Positions 1 to 9,232 of a stretch of DNA of 33,343 nucleotides are shown here, piece after piece. The DNA is from Patescibacteria group bacterium (GTDB lineage Bacteria > Patescibacteriota > Gracilibacteria > UM-FILTER-43-11). Position 1 is the stretch's first letter, and every line of letters begins with the position of its first letter. The DNA lies in NCBI GenBank assembly GCA_029260985.1, contig JAJDCE010000036.1:1-33343 (forward strand), read 5' to 3'. A program made the translations under genes and the position numbers. Under the pieces are notes generated by a model. That model was not told the origin of the DNA. It made no database searches and saw nothing but the letters and a program-made list of their open reading frames with translations.

Positions 1-342
1 CTGACCACCACCGATCACATGAATTGATTCAATGGAATCATCAGCACTGTGGATGGCTTCATCCAAATCATGAAAAACCTCTGCACCCTCTGCCTCATAT
101 TCAGTATTTCGGGTCAACACCACATTCTTGCGACCTTTTAACGGTCGATGAGGTGGGGGAACGGATTCCCAAGTGGTTCGCCCCATAATCACCATATTCT
201 GCTTTTCAGGGTCCTGAGTTTTTGTGGTCACATCCTGAAAGTATTTGAGTTCATTGGGAATATGCCAGGGGAGTTTCCCGTCTTTGCCGATTCCATTATT
301 TTCGTCAGCCGCCACAATGGCGTAAATGTTGTGACTCATCAT
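1..342 (-). CDS. folA: Dihydrofolate reductase, partial (3' end outside window)
   Basis: Minus-strand reading from ATG at 342: MSHNIYAIVAADENNGIGKDGKLPWHIPNELKYFQ...NMVIMGRTTWESVP...HVIGGGQ, typical DHFR motifs; open to window edge; directly downstream of thyA. Confidence 0.93.
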   Translation of the reverse strand, partial: MMSHNIYAIVAADENNGIGKDGKLPWHIPNELKYFQDVTTKTQDPEKQNMVIMGRTTWESVPPPHRPLKGRKNVVLTRNTEYEAEGAEVFHDLDEAIHSADDSIESIHVIGGGQ

Positions 343-343
343 T

Positions 344-482
344 CAGGTGGTTAATCAGGTTGTTATTCAAGTGGTTTTTCATGTGGTCAATTTCACCATA
401 TAGCATGACAGACTACATGATAAACGGCCGAAGACCTGATAGACAACCTGAAAGACGGCCGAAGGCCTGAAAAACAACATGT
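344..482. repeat. Intergenic repeat-arm inverted repeat: four 12-bp degenerate tandem units (344-391) and two 31-bp degenerate units (about 420-481) in opposite orientation
   Basis: CAGGTGGTTAAT/CAGGTTGTTATT/CAAGTGGTTTTT/CATGTGGTCAAT; reverse complement resembles the right arm ACCTGATAGACAACCTGAAAGAC...CCTGAAAAACAACATG. Confidence 0.75.
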
Positions 483-484
483 AA

Positions 485-1378
485 TTAAACAGCAATCGGA
501 AATCTAATAGGTTCATCACTTTCATACCCAACCAATTCAAAATCCTCAAACTCCAGATCCCAAATCGACTTTTTAGCGATCTTAAGGCGAGGGAGCTTTT
601 TAGGAGTTCGTGTCAGTTGCTCCTTAAGCCCCTCAAAGTGGTTGGAGTAAATATGAGCATCTCCAAACGTATGGATGAAATAGCGAGGCGTCAAATCACA
701 CTCCTGTGCAATCATCATCAAAAGCATCGAATAGCTGGCGATATTAAAAGGCACCCCAAGAGCAATATCCGCGCTTCGCTGATAAAGCTGCATATCAATC
801 ATTCCATTATTCACGTAAAACTGAAAGAGAGTATGGCAAAGCGGAGGGGCAGATGTTTTCCCTTTTATTAACTCTTGAATATCGGCCACATTCCAACCAC
901 TCACAATATGCCGCCTGGAGTCAGGCTTTGCTTTAATCTGATCGAGTACATTTTGAATCTGGTTGATCGGAGCGCCGCTTGGCCCTTCCCAACGAATCCA
1001 CTGCTTTCCATAGACCGGTCCCAACTCTCCCCACATTTTGGCGAATCCATCATCAGTTTTAATCTTCTCCACAAATTCCTCAAGCGTTTCACTTTGATAC
1101 GCTTCACTGGCTTTATAGGTTTCATAGGGCCACTCATTCCAGATCCTAACATTTCGATCCACCAGGTATTTTATATTGGTATCACCCTTTAAAAACCAAA
1201 GGAGTTCATGCAAGATTCCGCGGAAGTAAACTTTTTTAGTGGTCGCCAGAGGAAAACCTTCCCGAAGGTCATACCGGTTTTGATACCCAAACACCGAAAG
1301 CGTTCCGGTCCCAGTCCGATCTTCCTTTTTCTCTCCATTTTCCAGCACATGTTTAACGAGCTCAAGATATTGTTTCAT
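485..1378 (-). CDS. thyA: Thymidylate synthase
   Basis: [31 protein letters not shown]..., [23 protein letters not shown] motifs. Confidence 0.97.
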   Translation of the reverse strand: MKQYLELVKHVLENGEKKEDRTGTGTLSVFGYQNRYDLREGFPLATTKKVYFRGILHELLWFLKGDTNIKYLVDRNVRIWNEWPYETYKASEAYQSETLEEFVEKIKTDDGFAKMWGELGPVYGKQWIRWEGPSGAPINQIQNVLDQIKAKPDSRRHIVSGWNVADIQELIKGKTSAPPLCHTLFQFYVNNGMIDMQLYQRSADIALGVPFNIASYSMLLMMIAQECDLTPRYFIHTFGDAHIYSNHFEGLKEQLTRTPKKLPRLKIAKKSIWDLEFEDFELVGYESDEPIRFPIAV

Positions 1379-1393
1379 GAGTTCAATATATCG

Positions 1394-1488
1394 GAACTAG
1401 GTCGAAGTGCAAGTGACAACTTGGCTTAATTAATTTAAACTTGCACTTAGTTCTTAGTCCCTAGTTCTTAGTCCCTAGTTCTTAGTTC
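1394..1488. repeat. Inverted/tandem repeat spacer between divergent thyA and nnrE; 14-bp TAGTTCTTAGTCCC tandem repeated about 3x (1448-1488)
   Basis: GAACTAGG...AAGTGCAAGT (1394-1414) versus ACTTGCACTT...CCTAGTTC (1439-1481). Confidence 0.8.
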
Positions 1489-1495
1489 AAAATAA

Positions 1496-2191
1496 ATGGA
1501 ATATCTCAGTACATCCGATATGCAAACATTAGAAAGATATGCATTCGAAAACTATCCCATCACGTTAGAGCAAATGATGCAGAACGCCGGGAAAGCGATT
1601 TTTGATGTGGTGATGAATGAGGTTTTGCCGAATATCCAACCAACTGTAAGTGGGGATCCCCATCCCCACATATTAGTTATAAGCGGAAAAGGTAATAATG
1701 GAGGTGATGCCCTTGTGACCGCGCGCTTATTGAAAGAGAAGGGGATTGAAGTAGTTGTTCTTGAGCCCTATTCTGATGTTGGACAAAGTGTCGGGAATTT
1801 CGACAACAACTTTTCACTCATCATTGATGCTCTTTTCGGCTTTTCCTTAAAAGGAGATCCAAAACCGCCCACCGACAAGCTTATTGAACAAATTAATTGT
1901 TCATTCTTCGACTGCGCTCAGAATGACAATAGTAAGCCAGAAAAGCATATTCCCGTTTTATCGGTCGACGTTCCATCGGGACTAGATGTGCATGATGGCT
2001 CAATTGGTAATCCAACCGTCAAAGCTGATTACACCTTGGCTCTCGGCATGCTAAAAAAAGGATTTGAGGAACATCCTGATCTTGTCGGTAAAACATTTTT
2101 AGGTGATCTCGGAATTCCTGAGGACGCTTACAGAGAGCAGGGATATGAGCCACCTATATTTAGGGGTAAATCCTACCTTTTCGTCAATTGA
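1496..2191 (+). CDS. nnrE: NAD(P)H-hydrate epimerase (YjeF N-terminal domain only)
   Basis: ISGKGNNGGDALVTARLL, DALFGFSLKG, SVDVPSGLDVHDG motifs; TGA stop. Confidence 0.88.
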   Translation: MEYLSTSDMQTLERYAFENYPITLEQMMQNAGKAIFDVVMNEVLPNIQPTVSGDPHPHILVISGKGNNGGDALVTARLLKEKGIEVVVLEPYSDVGQSVGNFDNNFSLIIDALFGFSLKGDPKPPTDKLIEQINCSFFDCAQNDNSKPEKHIPVLSVDVPSGLDVHDGSIGNPTVKADYTLALGMLKKGFEEHPDLVGKTFLGDLGIPEDAYREQGYEPPIFRGKSYLFVN

Positions 2192-2217
2192 AAAATCAGA
2201 GAGGGATGGTTATAATT

Positions 2218-2308
2218 CATGGGCAATATATTATGGTTATATCGTAGAGACACAAAATTTTGTGTCTCTACCGAAAAACCATATTTACAAATTAATTTAT
2301 TGCCCATG
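2218..2308. repeat. 91-bp palindromic element with CATGGGCAATA/TATTGCCCATG termini and perfect 28-bp core GTAGAGACACAAAATTTTGTGTCTCTAC (2244-2271)
   Basis: Direct inspection; right terminus contains the likely pgk ATG (2306-2308). Confidence 0.9.
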
Positions 2309-3463
2309 AAAACCCTCCAAGACGCATCGGATTTAACCGGTAAAAAGGTAATCGTCAGGGTCGATTTTAATGTTCCTCTGGATGAGGAGGGAAATGTTCG
2401 TAACGATAAGCGTATTCGCCATGCTTTACCAACCATCAAACATCTATTGGAAGCGGGTGCCGCTCAGGTTATTTTAATGTCACACGTTGGGCGACCAAAG
2501 AATAATGAAGAGAGCTTAAAAACAGGAAAGATCGCCGCTAAGCTTGCTGAACACCTTGGGCAGGAAGTTGAAAAAGTGGATGATTGGGGTGAAGCAGGTC
2601 TGCCTGAGGCAAAGGTAGTGATGCTCGAAAACCTGCGTTTCCATCCCGGTGAAAAAAGTAAAAATGAGGCAGAGGTTGAAGTTTTCAGTAAGCAATTGGC
2701 CTCACTTGCAGATGTTTATGTGAACGAAGCTTTTTCGAATTCTCATCGAAAGCATGCCAGCATGATGCTGCCAAAATTGATGGAGGGATTTGTCGGGTTC
2801 GGAGTTGAAAAAGAAGTTTCTGCCATTAAAGGCGCACTCGAAAATCCAGAACATCCAGTGGTCGCAGTCATTGGTGGTTTAAAGGCTGATAAGCTAACCG
2901 CCATTAATAATTTACTTGGTATCGCGGATGAAATTTTGGTCGCAGGAGCTTTAGCATTTACCTTGCTAAAAGCAAAAGGAAAGAACATGGGGGCGAGTAA
3001 AATTGACGACGAAGGTCTTGGTGAAATGGGGGATTTGCTCGAAAAGGTGAACGCTAGCGATAAAGTACATCTGCCTGTTGATTGCGTGGTTGCCGATAAT
3101 TTTGCGGAAGATGCCAATGCTAAAAATGTGTCTGTCGATTCCGTCGAAGACGGTTGGATGGCGCTCGACATTGGCCCTGAAACTGTAGGTCAGTACGTTG
3201 CCAAATTGAAAGAAGCAAAAACTATTCTCTGGTTCGGCCCCATCGGCGTATTCGAAATGGAACCCTTCAGTCATGGCACTAAAATGATCGGCCGTACGAT
3301 CGCCGAATCCGATGCTGTATCAATTGTCGGAGGAGGGGACAGCGCGTCAGCCGTTGAAAAGATGGGACTCGCTGACCAAATCACACTCGTTTCAACAGGA
3401 GGTGGAGCATCGCTTAAGATGATTGAAGGAAAAGAATTACCAGCTATTAAATTACTAACCTAA
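2306..3463 (+). CDS. pgk: Phosphoglycerate kinase (start trimmed from ORF 2219)
   Basis: GKKVIVRVDFNVPLDEEGNVRNDKRIRHALPTI, SHVGRPK, ENLRFHPGE, GGGDSASAVEKMG motifs. Confidence 0.96.
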   Translation: MKTLQDASDLTGKKVIVRVDFNVPLDEEGNVRNDKRIRHALPTIKHLLEAGAAQVILMSHVGRPKNNEESLKTGKIAAKLAEHLGQEVEKVDDWGEAGLPEAKVVMLENLRFHPGEKSKNEAEVEVFSKQLASLADVYVNEAFSNSHRKHASMMLPKLMEGFVGFGVEKEVSAIKGALENPEHPVVAVIGGLKADKLTAINNLLGIADEILVAGALAFTLLKAKGKNMGASKIDDEGLGEMGDLLEKVNASDKVHLPVDCVVADNFAEDANAKNVSVDSVEDGWMALDIGPETVGQYVAKLKEAKTILWFGPIGVFEMEPFSHGTKMIGRTIAESDAVSIVGGGDSASAVEKMGLADQITLVSTGGGASLKMIEGKELPAIKLLT

Positions 3464-3466
3464 ACT

Positions 3467-3551
3467 ATAGATAGAACGATAGATGAAACAATAGATAAAC
3501 GATAAAGGTGTAGTTAAGCTTCAATCGTTTCCTCAATCGTTTCCTCAATCG
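3467..3551. repeat. Intergenic repeat-arm inverted repeat with 12-bp tandem TCAATCGTTTCC (3521-3551)
   Basis: Left GAACGATAGATGAAACAATAGATAAACGAT; reverse complement of right CGATTGAGGAAACGATTGAGGAAACGATTGAAG. Confidence 0.75.
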
Positions 3552-3554
3552 TAA

Positions 3555-5270
3555 ATGGGAAAAATAAGTAGACAAATCATCTATATCGAAATCGACGAGG
3601 AAGTCACTGCGATTTCTGATCGTATCAAACGGTTTCGCCGAAAGGAAATTCTTTTGGTGGTTCCAAGGAAAGCCATCCTTTTCCAAAGTGTGGTAAATCT
3701 AAAAATCCTCAAAAACAAGTTAAAGGAAAAGGGGAAACGGCTGATCATCGTGACCTCGGATCGGAACGGTAAGCACATGGCTGAAAAGGCTGGGATAAAA
3801 GTCTTAAAACGGGTTGAGGTAGAAAAAACTGAGGCTCAGGGGGAAGATACGCCTCAAATGAAAATTCAGCCCATTCAGGCCAGGCGGAACTTAACGCCAA
3901 AAGAAGAAAGGCCCCAACGATTCACGGAAAAAAAGATCAGCATTCGGGAGCTGCTATCCGAGTTTAGAATGCAGAATAAGAAGAAAAAGAAAGGATCTAA
4001 AGACTCGATGGACGACTTCAATTTCAATAAGCCAAAACGAAAATTCATCGCCCTTATCATTATTGTCAGCATCGGCCTTTTTGGCCTGATCACCTATATC
4101 GCTTTACCTAGCGCTACCATTTATATTCGGCCAAAATTCGATAATCTCGATTTCTCTGTAAACGTCACCTTGGCAGATAAGCGAAAAAACCAGACGTTGA
4201 TCAGGCAAAACAAGCCACACATTATTTCCAGCGAGGTGGTATCCACTAGCACCAAACAAACCAAGATTTACAAAACCGCCAGCAAGGAATTCAACGGAAC
4301 AAATGCGCAGGGGAAGATTCTGATCACCAATACTTTTAATGAGGAATGGGAACTTCGTGAAGGAACTCGTTTTCAAACCAAAGACGGTTTGGTGTTCCGC
4401 ATTAAAAAGGGGGTAATCGTCCCTCCAAAAAGCCGGGATGAAGCCGGCGAATTTAAGCCTGGAAACCTTGTGGCGATTGTGGAGGCCGACCCGTTTGATA
4501 TTTATGGCCAGCCCGTTGGAGCTGAGGGAAATTTGTCCCCAACTCGTTTTACAATCCCAGGTCTTTCCAAATACAATCAACGACTGATATGGGGAGAGTC
4601 TCATGAGCCTTTCGTTGGGGGAGTCACGAGCTATCGGGAAATTGTTGAAGAAGATGATATTGAGTCCGCTAAAAAGCAGATTCAGGACAATCTGATCCTG
4701 TTGGCAAAAGAGGACTTGAGAACCTACATCGATGAGGTGAATAAAATAAACAAAACCAATTTAACCCTCCTTGATGACAGCCGTTACTTGAAGACAGAGC
4801 TTGAGGATTTGCGGTTTTCAGATGATCTGGAAGGCAGCTACAAAGAAAAGTTTGAATTATTCGCCAGAATCAGCGCTGAAGGAGTAGCCTTTGATTTCGA
4901 TCAGCTCTTCGCCATTCTCAAAAAAGAATTGGGCACTCGAACTCATCCCAATATGCAGCTTCGTGACGACTCGATTGCGCCCGAAAACATCTCATACGAA
5001 GTGATTGATGAGGATGACATTCTTGGGCAGATTAAAATCACAGCGACTGTTATCGGGATCGAGGAGTTTGTGATAGAGCCGTCTACGGAAGCCGGCGCTC
5101 GGTTTGGCGCTAAAGTTAAGGAAAAGGTAGTGGGGTTGAGCCTTGAAGAGGCCGAAAGTCTGATCGGAAACCTTCCGGAGGTAGATGCGGTAGAGATAAA
5201 AAGCTGGCCCATCTGGATCAGTAAGATTCCTAGAATACCAGAAAGCATCGATATAAAATTGATGGACTAA
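3555..5270 (+). CDS. Conserved hypothetical protein with one TM segment and large C-terminal (probably extracytoplasmic) region
   Basis: 571 aa ORF; TM FIALIIIVSIGLFGLITYIALPSATIYIRP after a charged cytoplasmic N-terminal domain. Confidence 0.75.
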   Translation: MGKISRQIIYIEIDEEVTAISDRIKRFRRKEILLVVPRKAILFQSVVNLKILKNKLKEKGKRLIIVTSDRNGKHMAEKAGIKVLKRVEVEKTEAQGEDTPQMKIQPIQARRNLTPKEERPQRFTEKKISIRELLSEFRMQNKKKKKGSKDSMDDFNFNKPKRKFIALIIIVSIGLFGLITYIALPSATIYIRPKFDNLDFSVNVTLADKRKNQTLIRQNKPHIISSEVVSTSTKQTKIYKTASKEFNGTNAQGKILITNTFNEEWELREGTRFQTKDGLVFRIKKGVIVPPKSRDEAGEFKPGNLVAIVEADPFDIYGQPVGAEGNLSPTRFTIPGLSKYNQRLIWGESHEPFVGGVTSYREIVEEDDIESAKKQIQDNLILLAKEDLRTYIDEVNKINKTNLTLLDDSRYLKTELEDLRFSDDLEGSYKEKFELFARISAEGVAFDFDQLFAILKKELGTRTHPNMQLRDDSIAPENISYEVIDEDDILGQIKITATVIGIEEFVIEPSTEAGARFGAKVKEKVVGLSLEEAESLIGNLPEVDAVEIKSWPIWISKIPRIPESIDIKLMD

Positions 5271-5291
5271 CATTTGCAGGCTAGAATGATT

Positions 5292-5702
5292 TTAACTGCT
5301 TAGTATCTGATCGATTTCTTTACGTCGGCTGGTGAATTTTTCCAATGCATTCTTTGAAACCCTGTCCAGTCCTGCATTAACATTTTGACTCGGAAGAAAA
5401 CTTGTTTCCTGACCTTGAGCATCAATCAGATATCCCCCCCTAGTACGCTCACCGTTATACTTTTCCAAAAACCATGCTTCGTCTGTAGCCAGTAAAAAAA
5501 TTAGACACTCTTCTTGAAAAATTCGCATAAAATCCTCACTTACTCTACATAGCTTATCAGCCTGATCCATAATTTTATCCCGATCAGCCATAGAGTCATC
5601 ATTCTGAGCATGATCTAAGTGCGCGTAAGGATTATCATCCTTAATGATTGGCGCAGGCACGACATATTTTGTGCCTTCAATTGTCCTAGGTGAATTATTC
5701 AT
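5292..5702 (-). CDS. Hypothetical protein, 136 aa
   Basis: Intact ORF filling the gap between neighbours; no recognisable family. Confidence 0.6.
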   Translation of the reverse strand: MNNSPRTIEGTKYVVPAPIIKDDNPYAHLDHAQNDDSMADRDKIMDQADKLCRVSEDFMRIFQEECLIFLLATDEAWFLEKYNGERTRGGYLIDAQGQETSFLPSQNVNAGLDRVSKNALEKFTSRRKEIDQILSS

Positions 5703-5714
5703 GATTATTATAAG

Positions 5715-6641
5715 TTAGTTGAGTATCGAAACCCAAAAAGGAATCGTTATTGCCGCTAAAATCGTACTGAGCACAATCGAGCGGGCGATGAAGCCCTTAT
5801 TCAGCTTATAAGCCTCAGCGAGTGCAAAGGGAGTGATGGCTAGTGGCATGGCCGCATCGATGATGGAGATTGAAAATTGACTGGGCAGAAAGCCAAAAAG
5901 CCTTACGCCAAAGTAAAATAAGGCGGGCAATAGCAGAAGCGTCACAAAAGAAAAGGCAATGGCGGGCTGCCACTTTTTAAAGGAACCGATTTTAGATCGT
6001 CCGATAAAAAATCCGATCACCAGAAGAACCACAGGGGTCACAGACGCTGCCACCATGCTGATAGACTTAGCTATGACAGAGGGGATGGGGAGATTTAAAA
6101 TTGTCACCAATAGCCCGAGAGCAACAGCAATGAGAAGAGGATTTTTGACTAAATGCAGGAGTACTGTTTTAAATAAATCCCTTTTTGACTTTTGCTGAGA
6201 CATTTCTAAGTAACCAACTCCCACTGTGAAAAGCCAGAATAGATAGACCGCTATTATTAAGCTTAAGGCAGGCAAAACGGCATCGCCAAAGACCTGAGCC
6301 AATGTGGGAATACCGAGATAAGCGACATTACCAAACCCAAGGCAGATAAAAAGAGTTCGAAGGTTCTTCTGTCCAATTCTGAAAACCTTGCCAAAAAAGT
6401 AGGCAATAAGAAAGCTCGCTACAAGAAAGAGGGAGTTTGAAGAAATTAGGCTGACTTGTTCTGAAAAAACAAAACTAGCCTTAGTAAGAGCTGAAAAAAT
6501 CAGTGCAGGAAAACCAATTTTAAGCGCATAATTATTGAGAACAGGTGACCAATGCTCATTAGTGAGCTTCAAGCGCTCCAAAACGGCCCCCAAAAGGATA
6601 ATCAGAAACAACGGCGCGATAACAATGAGTATCTCAATCAT
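5715..6641 (-). CDS. AEC family (auxin efflux carrier-like) permease
   Basis: 308 aa, multiple TM segments; IAPLFLIILLGAVLERLKL..., GNVAYLGIPTL...FGDAVLPA typical of AEC permeases. Confidence 0.85.
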   Translation of the reverse strand: MIEILIVIAPLFLIILLGAVLERLKLTNEHWSPVLNNYALKIGFPALIFSALTKASFVFSEQVSLISSNSLFLVASFLIAYFFGKVFRIGQKNLRTLFICLGFGNVAYLGIPTLAQVFGDAVLPALSLIIAVYLFWLFTVGVGYLEMSQQKSKRDLFKTVLLHLVKNPLLIAVALGLLVTILNLPIPSVIAKSISMVAASVTPVVLLVIGFFIGRSKIGSFKKWQPAIAFSFVTLLLLPALFYFGVRLFGFLPSQFSISIIDAAMPLAITPFALAEAYKLNKGFIARSIVLSTILAAITIPFWVSILN

Positions 6642-6699
6642 AGAAATGGCGGAATAGAAAAATAGCGCATTAGAACATTAGAAGAATAGAACAATGGCA

Positions 6700-7416
6700 T
6701 TAAAGCTCTTCAATATCTATCTTGCCCATATCCTCAATCTTTTCGTTATGAGCCGTGTCCGGATTGTAGATGCGGTAAAAGAGCTCGACGAGCTGTGGAG
6801 TGGTCAGTTGAGCCGCTCTCAAATTGCAGGACTCTAGCCCGGTTTTAACTGAATTTACCCGTTCCATCAAATGCTTTTTTACCTCCTCAAACTCGTGATG
6901 GCGCCGTTTGATACTATCAATACTGTCGCCAGACGAAATACTTTGCATGAATTTAGAGAAGATATTCGGCTTTTGAGCCCGATAAGGGTCAAACGGAACG
7001 ATAACGTAAAAATTCTTCTCCATAATATCCGCGTATTCAATCAGTTTTTCAACATAATCCGCGTATTCAAGCGTTTGCTGCTTAAGAAGAGGATTTTCAT
7101 GCTGGCTTGCTTTTTCCTTCACACTATCAACGTACTTATCGATATCAAGTTTGCGGGATTGAACATGAATCTGAATCGGGAACTCAAGTGAATTAAGGAA
7201 GTTTTGATAGGAATAAATGATACTGTTCTGCTCATCCTCAGACTTGAGATTAAAATTAACGCTCGACGTCTGAAGAATTGCTCTCATTCCTCCATTTTTC
7301 AGAATCACCACATCATCCTTAATTTCAGCGATATTCAGATGAAGTTGAGTACTGGCAGCAGGAGAGCCTTTCTTCTGCTTTACAGTATCCTTTGCTTTAG
7401 GTTGTGCGTCAGCCAT
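6700..7416 (-). CDS. TraC/VirB4 N-terminal-like T4SS-associated protein (no ATPase domain)
   Basis: LHLNIAEIKDDVVILKNGGMRAILQTSSVNFNLKSEDEQNSIIYSYQNFLNSLEFPIQIHVQSRKLDID resembles the TraC-like domain; follows a PrgI gene. Confidence 0.7.
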   Translation of the reverse strand: MADAQPKAKDTVKQKKGSPAASTQLHLNIAEIKDDVVILKNGGMRAILQTSSVNFNLKSEDEQNSIIYSYQNFLNSLEFPIQIHVQSRKLDIDKYVDSVKEKASQHENPLLKQQTLEYADYVEKLIEYADIMEKNFYVIVPFDPYRAQKPNIFSKFMQSISSGDSIDSIKRRHHEFEEVKKHLMERVNSVKTGLESCNLRAAQLTTPQLVELFYRIYNPDTAHNEKIEDMGKIDIEEL

Positions 7417-7428
7417 TTTGATTGAGTT

Positions 7429-7499
7429 ATTGTTTTATTTTTCTATTTTGCTATTGATCTATTTAAATAGAAAATTAGAGCATTAGCCAAATAGAACAC
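7429..7499. repeat. Inverted degenerate repeat spacer (CTATTTTGCTATTGATCTATTT / AAATAGAAAATTAGAGCATTAGCCAAATAG)
   Basis: Right arm is an imperfect reverse complement of the left arm. Confidence 0.65.
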
Positions 7500-8431
7500 T
7501 AGTCCAAATTGAGGTCGATTTCTCCCTTCTCCAGCTCCCGGAATTCCATTGCGTCTGAGTCAGGATGGCTCGTTGCCTTTTTCTGAGTTGATGGACTCGC
7601 CGGTGGGATGGAAGAGGATTGAGCCTTAGGTGTAATTGTATTCACAGCTGAGCTAGGCCGAGCCGGAGCAGCGGGTTTGCGCCGTGGACGTCGTTTTTTG
7701 GTGGCTGTCGGAGCTGCTGCAGTGGTTGGTGAAGACTCCATAGACTCCTCCACCTCCTTCTTAACTTTAGCGATCTCTTGTCGAGCGGCCATAGCTTCCA
7801 CAGACCCTTTCTTGATTTTTGTCACAGGCATTTTAGCGAAAACATCGAGCATTTTCATATGACTCTCTTTGGTACGCCAGTACATATTTTGAGTATCACT
7901 GTCCTTTTGCTTATGGCCAAAGTACGCTTCGGACACCAAATCATCATCATGAGTCGTATCGATATCCTCATGCTCTTTCTTATGCACATGCTCAAAGCCC
8001 CCGCTGTCGAGTGTTTGAGTTAATTCACGCAGGTTAGCGGCTCGTTTAGCTTTCCGTTCATAATCTGCTTCAGCATCATCAGCTTCGGCGCCAGTCACGG
8101 TCTGACTTCCAAGATCAGGGGCTACTAACGCAGCAATTCCTCGATGATCCCATATACGTTTCTTGGGTTTAATCGAAAATTCCAGAAATAAATACATGAA
8201 CTTGATCAAAGGGATGTTATTGATTTTGATTAAGGCAAAGGCAATCGAAAATAAAAGAGGAATAGCGATCACAAAGTATTCGATAAAATTCAAATCATAA
8301 ATCTTGGTCAGGATCGCAAAAAGCACATAGCTGATCCCCCCGCCAACGGCCAGGATAATCAGCTGTTTTAGAGTCAGTGGACCGACAATTTTGTCTTCAA
8401 TGCCTACGTTTTGAGGAATTTTAAATTGCAA
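7499..8431 (-). CDS. PrgI family protein with long disordered C-terminal tail
   Basis: MQFKIPQNVGIEDKIVGPLTLKQLIILAVGGGISYVLF...KPKKRIWDHRG is PrgI-like; then Pro/Ala/Lys-rich tail. Confidence 0.85.
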   Translation of the reverse strand: MQFKIPQNVGIEDKIVGPLTLKQLIILAVGGGISYVLFAILTKIYDLNFIEYFVIAIPLLFSIAFALIKINNIPLIKFMYLFLEFSIKPKKRIWDHRGIAALVAPDLGSQTVTGAEADDAEADYERKAKRAANLRELTQTLDSGGFEHVHKKEHEDIDTTHDDDLVSEAYFGHKQKDSDTQNMYWRTKESHMKMLDVFAKMPVTKIKKGSVEAMAARQEIAKVKKEVEESMESSPTTAAAPTATKKRRPRRKPAAPARPSSAVNTITPKAQSSSIPPASPSTQKKATSHPDSDAMEFRELEKGEIDLNLD

Positions 8432-8442
8432 GAGATATGATT

Positions 8443-8458
8443 TAATCTAATTATTATA
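8443..8458 (-). promoter_or_regulatory. Putative promoter -10 region: TATAATAATTAGATTA, identical to 16202-16217
   Basis: 16-bp identity upstream of two minus-strand genes; contains TATAAT. Confidence 0.5.
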
Positions 8459-8523
8459 CCATAAAAACACCTCAAAATAAAGGGTTATTCAGAGAGGAAA
8501 TGAAAGTTTCGGGAAATGGGGAA

Positions 8524-8573
8524 AAGGCGGTGTATTCACGGTGGGATCTCGTAAGAGATTGTGAAACCGCCTT
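8524..8573 (-). terminator. Structured hairpin / probable terminator at end of pnuC-like gene
   Basis: AAGGCGGT...TTCAC...TCTC GTAA GAGA...GTGAA ACCGCCTT nested stems; minus strand continues with TTTTC. Confidence 0.55.
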
Positions 8574-9159
8574 AGTCCGGATCATTAGACTCCTCCTTTG
8601 CTTGTTTTTGGGAGCGATGATAGCCCCAAACAACAAAGCCGAGAGAAGTTATCTGTTGAACGACGAGGTAGGGTTTGGACTGAACTGCCATTAGGGTGGC
8701 CATGCTGACATTCATCAAAGCGAAGAATAGCCATCCGATTGACTTCTTTTCGGCGAGAAGGTAGGTCCCCATCAGGAAGCCGATTGTCACACACAATTCC
8801 AGGAGCTGTGTAATTGACGTGAGTCCCCGATGATCATACAGGCTGTAGATAATACCGACAGCCAATAGTCCGTAGGCAAATAGACCGGCAAGGATTTTAA
8901 GGATTCTGGGTGTCTGTTCTTTTCCTTTCCAGGCAATCACTAGGCCAAGAAGCATAGCGGGCGCTCCACCGACTTCGGTCGATGTCACGATCCAGTCATG
9001 CTTTTCAGTCAGGATAACAAACCAGGCAGGAAGACCCAGGAGGTAAATAGACCAGCCGGCAATTTGCCACCTTTTGTCACCTCCTTCCCCTAAAGATAAG
9101 AATATTTTGTTCAGGAGGTAAAAGCCCCCTGCCCAAATCTGCAGGAAGACTTCCATCAA
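8572..9159 (-). CDS. Nicotinamide riboside/mononucleotide transporter PnuC-like
   Basis: Polytopic 195 aa; LCVTIGFLMGTYLLAEKKSIGWLFFALMNVSMATLMAVQSKPYLVVQQITSLGFVVWGY resembles PnuC. Confidence 0.65.
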   Translation of the reverse strand: MMEVFLQIWAGGFYLLNKIFLSLGEGGDKRWQIAGWSIYLLGLPAWFVILTEKHDWIVTSTEVGGAPAMLLGLVIAWKGKEQTPRILKILAGLFAYGLLAVGIIYSLYDHRGLTSITQLLELCVTIGFLMGTYLLAEKKSIGWLFFALMNVSMATLMAVQSKPYLVVQQITSLGFVVWGYHRSQKQAKEESNDPD

Positions 9160-9232
9160 ACACTTCCGATTCTTGTCGCGTTAATGTTAATGACCGGCCA
9201 CTTATTCTAAAATATAAAAGTAGGCACGTCAA

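Noticed and set aside
148-354. Plus-strand 68-aa ORF
   Set aside because: Antisense to the clear DHFR reading on the minus strand
1448-1488. Tandem repeats resembling a small CRISPR array
   Set aside because: 14-bp units are directly adjacent with no unique spacers; no cas genes in the window
2743-3171. Long minus-strand ORF antisense to pgk (also 16838-17383, 17717-18082, 32752-33114 and similar)
   Set aside because: Shadow ORFs opposite strongly recognised genes, with no recognisable protein features
9160-9232. Riboswitch upstream of the PnuC-like gene
   Set aside because: No recognisable conserved aptamer sequence in the short leader
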